In this document: piece by piece, positions 33,336-44,499 of the stretch
Layout: each line of letters opens with the position of its first letter
Numbering within the stretch: position 1 is the first letter of the stretch
Source of the DNA: Bradysia coprophila
Taxonomy: Eukaryota; Arthropoda; Insecta; Diptera; Sciaridae
DNA: 64,000 bases
Assembly: GCF_014529535.1 (NCBI RefSeq)
Contig: NW_023504022.1
Coordinates: 2,786,986-2,850,985, forward strand
Reading direction: 5' to 3'
Program-made: the position numbers and the translations under genes
Notes under the pieces: generated by a model
Told to the model about the DNA's origin: nothing
Databases searched by the model: none
The model's input: the letters and a program-made list of their open reading frames with translations, nothing else

Positions 33336-34342
33336 CTAGCAGCTATTTGGTTCCATAATTTGGTTTGCACCATCGAAAATAGCCAGAATTGCACCGAGAA
33401 CATTCGTGCCAGCTAAATTCGCAGCTACTCTCACAGCTGACCCAACAATCTGTAGCGTTATATCGGCACATTTTTCCGCAGATGAAGTACAAAATATGCC
33501 ACACTCGACCGGAGTTTGGCCGCCACATCTACTCCAACAAAGAGGACCAACACCGTTACGATCGCTTGGACAAGGTATATAACATAAACCAGCATCATAT
33601 TGCAGACCCGACGCACATCCCAAACGGCTAACACCTACGCCGCGACCATAAGACGGCTTCTGGCAGAATGCCCCATCGTCGATGTACTCTCTTGGACAGT
33701 TCGGTGAGCATATACAACAACCGAAAGGACTATAGCCAAAACGGCATGTTGGATACCACATGGCACCCCACATTTCACAAGATCCATTCTCACGGATGCA
33801 CGTTTGCTGGTCGGTAAATATGTATCCAGCACCACGACCGTATGCGGGCGGCTTTTCGCATGAAACACCTATGTCTGTAGCTCCGATAAGTCCATCACAT
33901 CCGATTTTCCTGCATATATTCGATCCGATATTCTCGTAACCGTTCTGACATCTCGGATAGCACAACGAGGCTACTTCCTGTTCGTCCGCATTACACAAAG
34001 ATACAACAGCTGAACCAGCTCCTCTGCCAACCGTTGTTCGACGACAAATCGAATCTTGAGCATTGGCGATGTTCAACTGAATGAAAACGTTAAATTAGAT
34101 TGATGTATAAGCGGGAATCGGTTAAAGTCTCTCCTTGTCTCTATGCATCTTATGTATCAAATTTCTGGTCTTTTCCAGAGTGAACTCGGAACACTTACTA
34201 AATCATGTCATATGAACATGTGGCGCATTTAGACCGTGTACCTTGCCTAGTTCAATCACCTAAAGTTCCAGAGTTCTGTACGCACAACTTAACTTACTTG
34301 GCAGGCAAGAAATACCACAAAGATGAAGACGAACAATTGCAT
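33336..34342 (-). CDS. Secreted Cys/Gly-rich protein, 2 exons
   Basis: Exon 1 at 34,342-34,298 encodes MQLFVFIFVVFLACQ. A 221-bp GT-AG intron (34,297-34,077, phase 0) follows, then exon 2 at 34,076-33,336; 261 residues in total. The signal peptide is clear, with likely cleavage near the exon join. The mature protein is Cys-rich, with four recurring modules of the form CxxPxYGRGxG followed by a Cys-rich PxCxxGY stretch (VGRGAGSAVV, YGRGAGYIF, YGRGVGVSRLGC). It ends in GLCYIPCPSDRNGVGPLCW, then a CGGQTPVECGIFC block and a hydrophobic Ala/Gly-rich C-terminal part (VAANLAGTNVLGAILAIF). I know the GLCYxPCxxGxxGVGPxCW phrase from uncharacterised proteins in scattered eukaryotes; no function is established. 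The C-terminal hydrophobic stretch might associate with membranes. AATAAA follows 45 bp downstream. Confidence 0.88.
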
Positions 34343-34544
34343 ACTGATTCAGATGTTCGTCAAACCAATAAACGAACGAGACTGTTCAAATTTACTGCGT
34401 TTTTGTACGTTAAATGTTGGAGTGTTTTGTTTTGCGATGTGTGTACTCAATAAAGCCGAGTTCTCATATCGCTAATCAAAATTAATCGATTACTTTATTG
34501 CATCCCCAATAACCATCTAATACCAGGTCCAGTTTTGTCTCGTT

Positions 34545-35416
34545 TTTAGCCCCGTACGAAGTACGAAGGGGCTTATAGGATTACGATGCCGTGTGTAATT
34601 GATGGAATTCGAAGCAGACGGTAAGGGAAAAGTGTTTGCCTATGTTCATAGATGACGAATCCGCAATAAAAATTTTGTCTGTCCGTCTGTCCTTCTGTCA
34701 GTCTGTCCGTCACGTCGATATCTTGAGTAAATCAAATCCGATTTCAAAATGTTTTTTTCCCTGAAAGATAGTCGAAATAGTGAGGCTAAGTTCGAAGATG
34801 GGCATATTCGGGTCGGCCCTTTGTGAGTTAGGGCCACCTAAGTGATATTGGTGATATTTATGGCAAAATAAACGATGGAAATGTAAATGGCATGGCAAAT
34901 GATAGGTATTGTCAATACCAATCCAGGAAAAAAAAGTTTTTTAAAATCGGGTGAATGGACCGTGAGTTAGGGCCTTAGAAGTGAAAAGCTACTAGGGCCC
35001 TATGTGTATTTTACATATAACTCGAGCAAATTTCATCCGTTTTTCGTAATTTTTGTTTCATTTGGAAGGTAATCAAAGGCCGAATAGAATGTAGTTGAAA
35101 AAAAAAAATTGGATCCTCGGACTGAGGCCGATACTAGGCCCTATGTGTATTTATACTCAATAAATTAAAATTTTAGGGCGATTTGAAATTTTTGTTTCAT
35201 TTGAAAGGAACGTCGTACGGGGCTTCGTAATTGCGCTATGCGCAATTTCTAAGATGTACACATTCCATAATAATTTTACTTTAACTACATTAACCGGCGC
35301 AATAGGCTTACGGTCAAAGTAGGGTGACAGACGCACTAGGGTCACGTACGCAATAGATATACGGGTTTGTACGGGGCTCAGTCGCAGCAAACGCTCCGAC
35401 TGTTCTGATGGCTCGT
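34545..35416 (+). mobile_element. GTACGAAGTAC-family element, copy 2
   Basis: Head TTAGCCCCGTACGAAGTACG followed by AAGGGGCTTATAGGATTACG; a CTGTCCGTCTGTCC region; GTGAGTTAGGGCC; then one to two units of the 'CCCTATGTGTATTTTACATA' module. The tail contains GAACGTCGTACGGGGCTTCG, ATTGCGCTATGCGCAATTTC, and ends near GACTGTTCTGATGGCTCG. The minus-strand tail frame (about 35,157-35,390) is shared with two other copies. Confidence 0.8.
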
Positions 35417-35509
35417 TTTTTCTCTTATCTTATAGGTAACCGCTTATATTGGTAGTTGAGGCAGACTAGAAAAATTTATGCCCAGTGCTACAGTAGTCTC
35501 AAATTTCAT

Positions 35510-35795
35510 GGTAAAGCACGGCCTCGATTCTCATGCGTTCGTTACTTTACGAATTCGTAATGCTCAAAACAAACGAGGCATTGAAAACGTGTTTTGGTCC
35601 TATTTTTCATGACGAAATTTTCGAAATTGTCAAATGAAGTTAGAACTTTTTCTATTCAAAATCGCGATTGCTGCATCTGTCAATGAAAACTAGGACCAAA
35701 ACACATGAGCATAACGAATTCAGTCCGTATGAAGAACTGTCAAGTTACCAATATTTGGAGAATTGAAGCCCAGGTTTCTAGTTTATGTCATGTAA
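35510..35795. mobile_element. Imperfect foldback
   Basis: GTGTTTTGGTCCTA faces TAGGACCAAAACAC, flanked by imperfectly inverted outer arms (CATGCGTTCGTTACTTTACG against a TATGAAGAACTGTCAAG region). Related outer sequence is seen at about 24,920-24,960 and 25,315-25,385, flanking the foldback in SERF intron 2. Confidence 0.55.
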
Positions 35796-36335
35796 CGAGT
35801 TAACGTTGGCACTGTTCCTCGAGTAATCAGAATCCATAACGAGACCAGTTGGTAAAAGTTCACTGAAAAGCTTCATAATTTGGGCCTGGTGGCTGCGATA
35901 TTATCGATGTACACACTCAATTACCCATATGACGGAGCCCAAATAAATTTGTTAAAATAATTTTCCTAAAATAGTATTTGCATACTTTGAGGCGTGGTTC
36001 GGAAGTCACGTTAAGTCGATGGTCCAGACTGCACTTGTTATTAGCCAATACCCTCACGAGGGTATTGTATTAGCCAGTCAGTGAGTCTCAAAACAAATCA
36101 AATGAAACCCGTAAAATATTTTACTAATTCGCTGGGACTATTTTGATATCTTAAGACTTTCGAATGCTTTATTGTCTAATCTAGTAACTAACCACTTGTA
36201 CTACGGTCACTTCAATGACACACGCATGTGAAACTTTAAACTGCTGAACCATAATACATCACTGACCGACGTAGGATAACAGATGCATGGACAGAATTTT
36301 TGTGTATTCGTTGCAAATGCGTTGTTGGGGACAGA
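35796..36335. other. Non-coding stretch
   Basis: No gene recognised. TACCCTCACGAGGGTATTG at about 36,049 is a small palindrome. Confidence 0.4.
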
Positions 36336-37162
36336 CATGAGCGCCGCCGAAAATAAGCCGCCAAACAAGCCGCCGCCGGCCATTTTTGAGCAAGCCGCGC
36401 CGCAGCCGAGCCGGTGCCAAAAACACGACTCAAGCCGGCTTGAAACGGCTGGAAAATGAAATAAAGATTTCGAAAGGTGAATGGGTGAAATAATTTTGAA
36501 AGCCGAGATTCCTGTTGATCCTAAGCAGCTCAAGCACATTTTGAATTTTTTTTTCAAAATTAAGAAAATTTTGAAAATTTTCTTGAATTTTCATGAATTT
36601 TCCAGAATGGTGTATTACGTCCTCGCTTCTAAGTTTGTTGTTTTGGCAAGTATGACCTTTGCGGAACGAGCCGAAGGCGCACAATCAGTTAATTCACAAA
36701 TTTGAGAAAGCTTTATCGATCTTTGCGAATTTTCTCGATTTTTTTTCTTTTCAATTTTTACTTGATTTTCGTGAGCTTTCGATTTCTTCTCGAAAACCAT
36801 TTTCTTAATGAGTTAAATGAGTGTACCGGAGCATGATTTTCCATTTAGTTCAAGTTTTGAGGCAATAAAACTTGACGTGTTAGTGAACCTTAGACTTAGA
36901 GACTTGCTTGTAACAAGACCAGTTCCACTTGCACTTTGAACAACCTAATCTACCTACATTTTCGCTTTCCGTACAATTTCATTTTCATGCTTACTGGTTC
37001 ATTTTCCATGAATTTATCTAAACGTTTTTATTTTGAAAAAAAAAGTTAAAAGGAACCTCCAGCCGAGCCGTTTTAAGCCGGCTCAAGCCGACTTTTTCGC
37101 CGCCGCCGAAAAAATTTTTTCGGCTAGCCGCCGCCGAGGTTTCTCCGTCGGCGCTCATGGCT
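36336..37162. mobile_element. TIR element with GCC-rich ends
   Basis: Ends read CATGAGCGCCGCCGAAAATA on the left and a CGTCGGCGCTCATGG terminus on the right; subterminal GCCGCC-rich blocks and AGCCGGCTTGAAACGGC against CGTTTTAAGCCGGCTCAAGC are also inverted. The central 600 bp is AT-rich. GC-rich ends on an AT-rich body are unlike neighbouring elements. No transposase seen. Confidence 0.7.
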
Positions 37163-37439
37163 GGTTGGGGAACCTGATAAAATAAACGAGGCAATGAAAA
37201 CTTAATCTTTTATTCAAATAAGCAGCACAACACACTTCGAATTATTATCAATAAATACAAAAATTGCTACTATAAAACAACCACACCTACTATATACTGT
37301 ATACCTGCGGCATACTATGCCTCATATTATTCAATATACGCTAATTGTTACGGAGAAAATAATCTCTTTAAATTGTTTGCAGAAAAATTGGCAAAATTAA
37401 ATCTAAAGGAAATGCATGCTCTTTGAGCTTTCTTTACAT

Positions 37440-37740
37440 GATCAGCTGCTGTCGTCAACCTGAAAGTTGAGGTTAAGTTGCCTTCTGTGGATGAAATTTG
37501 ACATTTCGAAATGACCTTGGAACAAACCTATAGGTTTGTTCCAAGGCCATATGAATTGTCAAATTTCATCCACAGAACCATAACCTCAATAATATCTCTG
37601 TGTAAATCGCGTAGGCGACGTTGCTCGATTTGTATGAAATATCACGCAAGTGACGTTGCTGTGGATGAAATTGTCGTTGTTCGGGTTGTCAAAGTTCGTG
37701 TTTACAGTTACTTGGAACAAACCAATTACATTTCGTCATA
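37440..37740. mobile_element. Foldback with GGTTTGTTCCAAGG centre plus adjoining repeat
   Basis: TGTGGATGAAATTTGACA and ACCTTGGAACAAACC face GGTTTGTTCCAAGG and TGTCAAATTTCATCCACAGA around a TATA centre at about 37,533. Then 37,595-37,732 (GCGTAGGCGACGTTGCTCGA through TTTACAGTTACTTGGAACAA) matches, inverted, 46,905-47,022. Confidence 0.75.
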
Positions 37741-37812
37741 AAATTACTGACGTCAGCGCTCCCTTTTTTTGTGAACCAACTACACTGCTATGACATTTCA
37801 TGGATATTTTAC

Positions 37813-37975
37813 CAAGGCTGCATACTTTGGGGAGGTCATGCAGATCGCCATTTTGTTAGATACGCGGGAACATACCTTTTCCATACAAACAAATTGACCA
37901 AAATTGAATTTGTATGGCGTGGTGTGTAACCCGCGTATCTGCATCTGCGTGACCTCCCCAAAGTATACAGCCTTG
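37813..37975. mobile_element. Foldback MITE (CAAGGCTGCATACTTTGGGG)
   Basis: Ends CAAGGCTGCATACTTTGGGG and AGGTCATGCAGAT face ATCTGCGTGACCT and CCCCAAAGTATACAGCCTTG. ATACGCGGGAACA is mirrored by a GTAACCCGCGTAT block. Confidence 0.85.
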
Positions 37976-38199
37976 TATTTTACAAGAGTGAAGTTATATC
38001 ATCTGGAAATGGAGCGCAAAGAATGAAAAGCTGAAAAAAATGGGGGATTAAAAGTCATCCACAGAGACCCTAGCTTAAAATCTATTCGGTGAAAATAGAA
38101 AGAAAAGCAATAGAAATAGAAAGAAATGTTTGAATGGTTTTCTTGTAAAATATTGAGATTTAAACACTATAATTTCGCCTTTTATAAATTGGAAATCTA

Positions 38200-39700
38200 T
38201 GAAATTTAACGTTTTTGTTGAGACGGGCAAAACACAAAATTAAACCGCAGCCCAATAATTTCAAGTTGTTTCACAGAGGTGAGGGTACAAGCGTACAAGG
38301 TTCTAAAAGAATAGGTTAAGCCACTTGTGAGTTGATCAGAAAGGCTAGTGAAACAGAAATTTTGACAATTTAGACATGTTTTGGTAAATGAGTGTTGCAG
38401 ATTGTGTGAAATGTCAACTTGATACAAATAATTTTTCTTCAAGTTTACTTCAAGGTTTTGAAAGAACCAGCTTAAGACAACTATGAGTTGATCACGTTGA
38501 TCACGAAGGCGGTGACACACAAATTGAGTTCAGCGGCTACGAAGTTTATACGAAAAAGGCAACGTAACAAAAACAAAATTCCGAATTTTCCAAAAAAAAC
38601 ATTTTCTTCAATTTGATTTCACACACAATCTGTACTGAGTGCGTTTATCGATTTTGGTGACAGCTGCCTACGTGGGTGTCTTAACCTGTTGTTTCAGAAC
38701 CTTGGTTTACTTTTCATGTGTACAATCTGTTATGAGTGTATTCTAAGCACCTAGCAGGGTAATAGAAAAAAATAATAAACAAAATTGGGCTGGTAATGGT
38801 ATTATTAGTAATATTTGACGTGGTAAAACCTCTATTACCCTGCTAGATGCTTTAGTTTGTTTAACAAAACATGTCTAAATTGTCAAAATTTGTGTTCCAC
38901 AGCCTTCGTAAGTGTCTTAAGGCCAGGTGAATACTGTTTACAAACATTGAGATAGTAAACACCTTGACCTGTTATTTCAGAACCTTGCTGAGGTCACGGT
39001 TCTCTATGGATGGCGGTGTAATTCGAAGTATTGTCACTGGATGACCCTGTCGGCAAATTGGTCACTTCATAAGACCAATGTTTTCATAGACAACTTGATG
39101 AATACTCTCTCTCAGAGAGATGCTAATATGACGACTGGGTCGTTTCGACGGATAGAGGGAATATGTCGAATTCTTTTGAAATTGGTTGAGAGAAAATGTA
39201 TTGAATTCTCTCTCAAAAACCCAACTGTCATTCGACATATTCCCTCTATCCGTCAAAACGACCCAGTCGTCATATTAGCATCTCTCTGCTATCTCTAGCA
39301 AACAAACTGCATTTATTAAGGTGGTAAAGAAGTTTGTGAAACTCTGCTATTTGATTACGATTCGTGTGAAGAGCCGTGTGAAGAGCAGAGTTTCTGAAAC
39401 TTATTTTACACCCTAATTGTTTGCTAGAGAGAGTATTGACTTGATGGAAAAATCAATTTGTAAATTTTGGAACTCAAAAGACCGACTTGACGGCAGTGCC
39501 ACTGTTGATTTTTGCGGATGTGATAAGAACAATTCGTACATACTTAGATGAAGGTTCTGAAAGAATAGGTACCCACGGAGATGGTTGGCATCAAATTTGT
39601 TAAACGCACTCATTGTACTTCATATTGTGTGAAAAGTCAGCCATCATGATCAATTCAGAAGTGTCTTAAGATGTTCTTTCAGAACCTTGACATAATGAAC
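38200..39700. repeat. Cluster of GGTTCTGAAAGAACC-type repeats with small hairpins
   Basis: Near-palindromic words such as AAGGTTCTGAAAGAA, TTTTGAAAGAACCAGCTTAA and TTTCAGAACCTTG recur at about 38,300, 38,455, 38,690, 38,975, 39,548 and 39,680, plus 52,455. A hairpin at 38,747-38,850 pairs CTAGCAGGGTAATAG with CTATTACCCTGCTAG. The 39,113-39,288 foldback lies within this cluster. No gene recognised. Confidence 0.6.
39113..39288. mobile_element. Foldback MITE, copy 2 (AGAGATGCTAATATGACGAC ends)
   Basis: Same arms and loop as 4,574-4,748, with the interior segment inverted between the two copies: the loop reads from the opposite side. The right arm has one visible change (CCGTCAAAACG). Confidence 0.85.
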
Positions 39701-39882
39701 ACATTTTTAAGACTTTCCATTCATACTTGAGACATAAATTAACAATTACTAAATTAAATTTAAAATGGCACTCCACGCCACGCCAATTCTGTAAAGCTAA
39801 AAAATATTCGCGATCTACGCAACCGACCTTCTGAAACTCTTCACAAAACTTTTGCTAGACAACTGCATGTCTCACGTGGACA

Positions 39883-40370
39883 TTAATCAACAATTTCCAA
39901 CAGGAAATACATAATCGGAGTTTTGAAAAATGGTCGAAACGTAACAATGCCCAAAAACAAATTATTTTGAACCTTCCGCACATAGTCCATTAGAATAAAT
40001 AAGAATAAATCATTTGCATAATCGATTGCCATCGCTTCTTTGCCATCAATCGGTGCAATAGTTCGATAAAATGGCGCTTTGAACATATCAAACGTTCCCA
40101 GCATATTGTTCGTCACAAAGCCATGATCATTCGGCCACGATCCACCCGAAGAGACGACATTTTTACCGCTCCACAGAGATTCGATCATGAGTTCCAGTAA
40201 ATCGCATGCGCCACTCGGACATGCGAGTATATGCCCTTTGAATTTACTGTTCGGTGGAAAGGGTCCCGCCTTTGAGTTCAAGAAAATGTTCCGAAGCTCG
40301 TCGTTATTGCAAATGTACTTCAAACTGTGCACCGTTACTGCTTTGTTGAATGGATCCATTCTGCATCGAT
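39883..40370 (-). CDS. Unrecognised protein, 3' exon only (about 161 residues)
   Basis: An uninterrupted minus-strand frame follows a strong acceptor (TTTTTTTCTTTAG, just above 40,370) and ends with TAA at 39,885-39,883. The product is compact and globular-looking: DRCRMDPFNKAVTVHSLKYI, then GHILACPSGACDLLELM, SGGSWPNDHGFVTNN, APIDGKEAMAIDYANDLF, and MDYVRKVQNNLFLGIVTF near the end. The layout G(x)F...DG..A...DY...(I)RxVxxxLxLG loosely recalls small lipocalin-like DUF4334-type proteins; that link is weak. I find no upstream coding exon within several kb; foldbacks at 40.4-41.0 kb lie directly upstream. It is either the last exon of a gene with a long intron or a gene fragment. Confidence 0.65.
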
Positions 40371-40413
40371 CTAAAGAAAAAAAAATCGTTTGAAGCAATC
40401 GATCATTGTCTAA

Positions 40414-40560
40414 TTCACGCCATAAGTGTGCCTAAAATTTGAATTTTATTTTAAGTGAACGAGTCGATGAAAAAGTGAACCGAAACATAAATTTTAACGC
40501 TTCCTTGTATATGAATTTCGCACTTTCCATCTACGACGTAAATGACATTTGATATGCCAA
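40414..40560 (-). repeat. Partial MITE (TTCACGCCATAAGTG end)
   Basis: Diverged reverse copy of 6,331-6,488, sharing the terminus, TCAAATTTTA in reverse, and the GAAAAAGTGAACCGAAA block. The other terminus is not recognisable. Confidence 0.55.
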
Positions 40561-40587
40561 GAAACCGCTATTTGACAAATGATCTTT

Positions 40588-41034
40588 ACATGTCAGTTGT
40601 AAAATAGAACAAAGGAACTGTCACGTAAACGGAGTTAAAAATTGAAATAAATTCAATTTCCACTCCGTTTGCGTGACAGTTCTTTTGTTCTATTTTACAA
40701 CTGTCATGTAAACGGAGGCTAAACGGAGTGCTCTTTTCAAGTGAAAACTATACTTTATTCGTTAGAAAGTTACGGAGTTGCTGCCCGTTAGAATTGTTAC
40801 ACTGTGGTCAATGTTAAGTATAGTTTTCACTTGAAAAGAGCACTCCGTTTAGCCTCCGTTTACATGACAGTTGTAAAATAGAACAAAAGAACTGTCACGC
40901 AAACGGAGTGGAAATTGAATTTATTTCAATTTTTTACTCCGTTTACGTGACAGTTCCTTTGTTCTATTTTACAACTGTCATGTAAACGGAGGCTAAACGG
41001 AGTGCTCTTTTTAAGTGGAAACTATACTTAAGAA
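40588..41034. mobile_element. Hierarchical palindrome, TTTCCACTT...CTCCGTTT family
   Basis: Large arms 40,588-40,754 and 40,816-40,985 are inverted copies around a 61-bp centre, and each arm is itself a palindrome. Landmarks: AAAATAGAACAAA-GAACTGT, CACG(T/C)AAACGGAGT, and the outer CTCCGTTTAGCCTCCGTTTA with AGTATAGTTTTCACTT. A third partial unit ends at 41,034 in AGTGGAAACTATACTTA. Family relatives lie at 22.39-22.64 and 25.39-25.55 kb. Confidence 0.85.
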
Positions 41035-41279
41035 AATAAACACTACCCCCCTGAAGTCATGTGACAGCACTGCAGCCAAGGCTAGTTACTAATAATTTTA
41101 CAACTACAACAGGATTTTTGCTAAAAAGCTGAAGTAGCGGAAAAAGTAGTCCCAAAACAATCTTGAAACGAATGCTGAACGGCAGTTAAGAATGAAACAG
41201 TGAACGTTGTATGATGAAAATCACTGACGAAATCGCATAATTCTCTGTCGTCCCTATGGTTGAACAATTGGTTTTTTCG

Positions 41280-41990
41280 CAGATGGATTCGTTTTGAAAA
41301 AACAGCCTCCTGACTTCGAATACATCTTCCCGCGGATTTTATTTATACGTGCCTAGATAGGTGTTTTTTTTTACAAAATTCATAGCTGCTTGTGTGACTA
41401 GTGAGAGGTGATAGAAAATCGAAAACATGCACTTTTCTCTTGGAAATTTCTCCGAGGCCAGGAAACTTAGAAGCTGGTGTAGGGTGTCATTGGAAAGGTA
41501 ATTGCACGTACTTGCAAACAGGACATTGTTGGGTTTAAAATTCATGCACACTGAGATATGTACAGTTGAACGTATGGGTGAAAATTTGACTATTTCAGCT
41601 AACTTAAAGTGGGTCCTTGGCATCCGAAAAGTGCCAGCTTTCCAATGACTCTAGTTTGCATTTAACACTTAAAAAGAGGTACTAAAAAAAGGTTAACGAA
41701 AATATAAAATCGTAAATAACAATTGCTTAAAACACCAATCAATCACAAGATTTATGTGGTGCCAAAAAAGGGACCCACTTTAAGTTAACTGAAAGAGTCA
41801 AATTTTTATCCCTATTTTCAACTGCTCATCACTTGATGTTGATGAATTCTAAACCCAAAAAGACTCTATTTGCCCCGAAAATACATGCAATTACCTTTCC
41901 AATAATACCCTACACAACCTTGTACGTTTCCTGGCCTCGGAGAAAGTAGTTGTAAAACTAGTTGCAAAGGTAGTCACAAAACCATCTTTG
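41280..41990. repeat. Dispersed repeat, copies 3 and 4 (inverted pair)
   Basis: 41,280-41,600 matches 13,500-13,870 (GTGCCTAGATAGGTGTTTT, GGTGTCATTGGAAAGGTAAT). 41,790-41,960 is the reverse of its right half (ATACATGCAATTACCTTTCC then CGTTTCCTGGCCTCGGAG). Together they form a foldback with GGGACCCACTTTAAGTTAAC against GCTAACTTAAAGTGGGTCC inside. Confidence 0.7.
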
Positions 41991-41998
41991 GCGTCATT

Positions 41999-42495
41999 CA
42001 AAAAGGACGTCACGCTCATAGGGACGGATCCACATTCTCTAAAATCGGACGTCCTTTTTTGGTACTACATTTAAAAGAAAAGTTACTTGGTATCAAGATG
42101 TTGGTAGTGTTTGATTTACCACACGAAAAAAGCGGTGTCAATTTAAATACAGAATCAAATACATCGAAAAGTAAACTCATTTCTTCTGTGTGTGGTGAGT
42201 CTAAACACGTAGAATTGAAATCGAAATAACATTTTTTCTCAACGTGGACCAAGCACGCAAAGCCATCAAAGTCCTCAGAAATCGATTCTTCTACGGCAGT
42301 CATCGCACCATGACTTTCGTTGTGTTTTTTTGGTTTTAGAATATATTTTTGATGTTTTACTTCAATTTGTTTTTCCCTTATGCGGACGTCCGCTTTGGTG
42401 GATGTACCCCGAAAATCAGAAAGCGGACATGGTGTGACTGACATAGAATGGACCCACCTCAAAAAAATCGAAAAAAAAGCGTGACGTCCTTTTTG
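41999..42495 (-). mobile_element. TIR element with CAAAAAGGACGTCACGC ends and a 148-codon frame
   Basis: Ends CAAAAAGGACGTCACGCT and AGCGTGACGTCCTTTTTG are a 17-18 bp inverted repeat, 497 bp apart. The minus-strand interior is open for 148 codons (to 42,016), with pieces such as SEDFDGFACLVHVEKKCYFD and HTEEMSLLFDVFDSVFKL. I recognise no domain. It may be a captured host fragment or a deletion remnant of a transposase; coding status uncertain. Confidence 0.65.
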
Positions 42496-43780
42496 GAGGC
42501 CGCCTTTCTGTAACTACTCTTACAACTACTTCATGATTTGGGCTAAAAAGCTGAAATTAGTGGTAAAAATGTAGTAGCAAAAAATGTATTTAGCCTTCAA
42601 TCTAGCCCTGGCTGCAGTGTTGCCAGACTCCGTTTTTTTAGACTACTTCAAGGGGCTTATTGAAGATATTATAAGCTTTTCAATTGTTATTTTTTTGCCC
42701 TCGTGAAAATGGTGTTAAAGTATCCATTCAGCAATGGGTCCTGCATCATGCCACAGTAGTACGTTATATGTCTTGCATAATGACAGAATATTTTGGCCAT
42801 GCAGCAATACATTGATTGGAACAGCGAGTACGTCAGTTATTAACAGATACCACGCTTAGCAACACTTTATTAGTCACAACTACACTCAGGACATTTTAGG
42901 CCCTGAACTGCCTAACGCCAGTTAAGTGAACCGTTAAGTATTTTAGTAGAAAACAGAGGGCGACAATAGGACACAATTCGCACTGTTTCTCCTATACTTA
43001 ATTCGTGTCCTGCGTCTGTTCACATCACTGCTCCTACCATGAACAGTGCTGTGTTCTGTTTCATTATTTTCACAAAGTCATGCACCACAAACATAATTTT
43101 TTGGCACTAACAGGTGCCACACAGCTTAATAACACAACAAATTGAAAAGACAGTAGCCCACATCCACGGTCAATTAGCGCCAACAAAAAAAAAGTGTTAA
43201 ATGTTTACCATTGAATCCCGCCAAAAGGTTAACGAACAAGGTGATAATGATGAACGAAATGTAAAACAGATGCATTTGAATAGCGTTATGGAAAGGTCTC
43301 TTTTGTTTTGTTGTTATTGAACCACTTGAACTTGATATTATTGTTAGCAGCTCGAAACAGCAACTTTTGCACAATACTGACTGATGCGATGCAAGGGAAC
43401 AGTTTGAATGGGATCTCTGCGATGAATGATCTTCAACTGTTAAACTTTTCACAAATTGATCCATTCCTCATTCATTCATTCGATTCAATGTGCTGTTTTT
43501 CGTTGGTTAACTGGTATTACATCATAAATTCATTTTTTAAACAATTTCCAATTTACACACTCATCAGGTAAGGTACACACGCCTTTTTTTATAGGTACAC
43601 ACGAAATACATCGTTTTTATGTGAACTTAAACTTGTCTCATTACTTTCACTCTTTGGGGCATTCCACATAATCGCATAATCGCATTCAGTTCTCCGTTGC
43701 ATAATGTCATCTGCGAACTCTTATGGCGGAGGGGCCACTCACGACTATCAAAAATATATATGCTTGCTACTAGGCATGGG
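42496..43780. other. Non-coding stretch
   Basis: Contains a half-copy of the CACTGCTCCTACCATGAACA MITE terminus at about 43,024-43,058 and a poly-A run. No supported gene on either strand; the 43,174-43,571 frames lack domain features and overlap each other. Confidence 0.4.
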
Positions 43781-43784
43781 CGAT

Positions 43785-44155
43785 AATGATAATGATTATC
43801 GATAATAATCGATTATCGATAATCGATAATTATCGACTTTTTTTTATCGAAAATTATCAAAAAAAATATCGATAATCGATAATTATTGATATTTTGATAA
43901 TTGTCAAGATATCGATAATTCGATGTATCGATATTCCGGTCCGAAAATCCGATATTTATCGATATATTCCGATATATCGGTATATTATCATGAATTTTCA
44001 GACAAATATCAAAATATCGATATTTCATAATTATCGAATTTCGATATTTTGATAATTATCGATAATTATTAAATTATCGATAACGATATGATTAATCGAT
44101 TATCGATAATTTCTTTCGATTGATATTATCGATGATTTTGAACGTCTCCCATCCC
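43785..44155. repeat. ATCGATAATTATCG-rich palindromic block
   Basis: About 370 bp made almost entirely of overlapping ATCGATA and ATTATCGA words, self-complementary at every scale. The edges read AGGCATGGGCGATAATG and CGTCTCCCATCCCTA, which are imperfectly inverted and may be the element's ends. Confidence 0.8.
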
Positions 44156-44499
44156 TACTTGCTACTAGTGGTGTACCCGACTTTGCATATTCAAAAATAT
44201 TTTCTCGCGTCAAAAATTTTCTTTAAAAAGATTTTCGCGCGTTAAAAATGTGTTCAAGCTCAAAAAATAAATCTTCCACAAATATACTCACGCGTGAAAA
44301 AATTTACAAGCGTTCCAAAAATATTTCCCCGTTCAAGGAACGCATCCACGGCATAAAAAATTGCATTCACAATGGTCGCCATTTTTGACGGGGCATTATT
44401 GTTGGGAATTACTGTTATTGTGGGGCATTATCGTTTTCGTCGAAAAATGCTGGCGTCCTCCAATAGCACTACAACATTTACCTGTGTTTCCCGTGTTGG

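Noticed and set aside
33030-33416. 128-codon plus-strand frame
   Set aside because: Its 3' part is antisense to the well-supported secreted-protein gene and it has no domain features.
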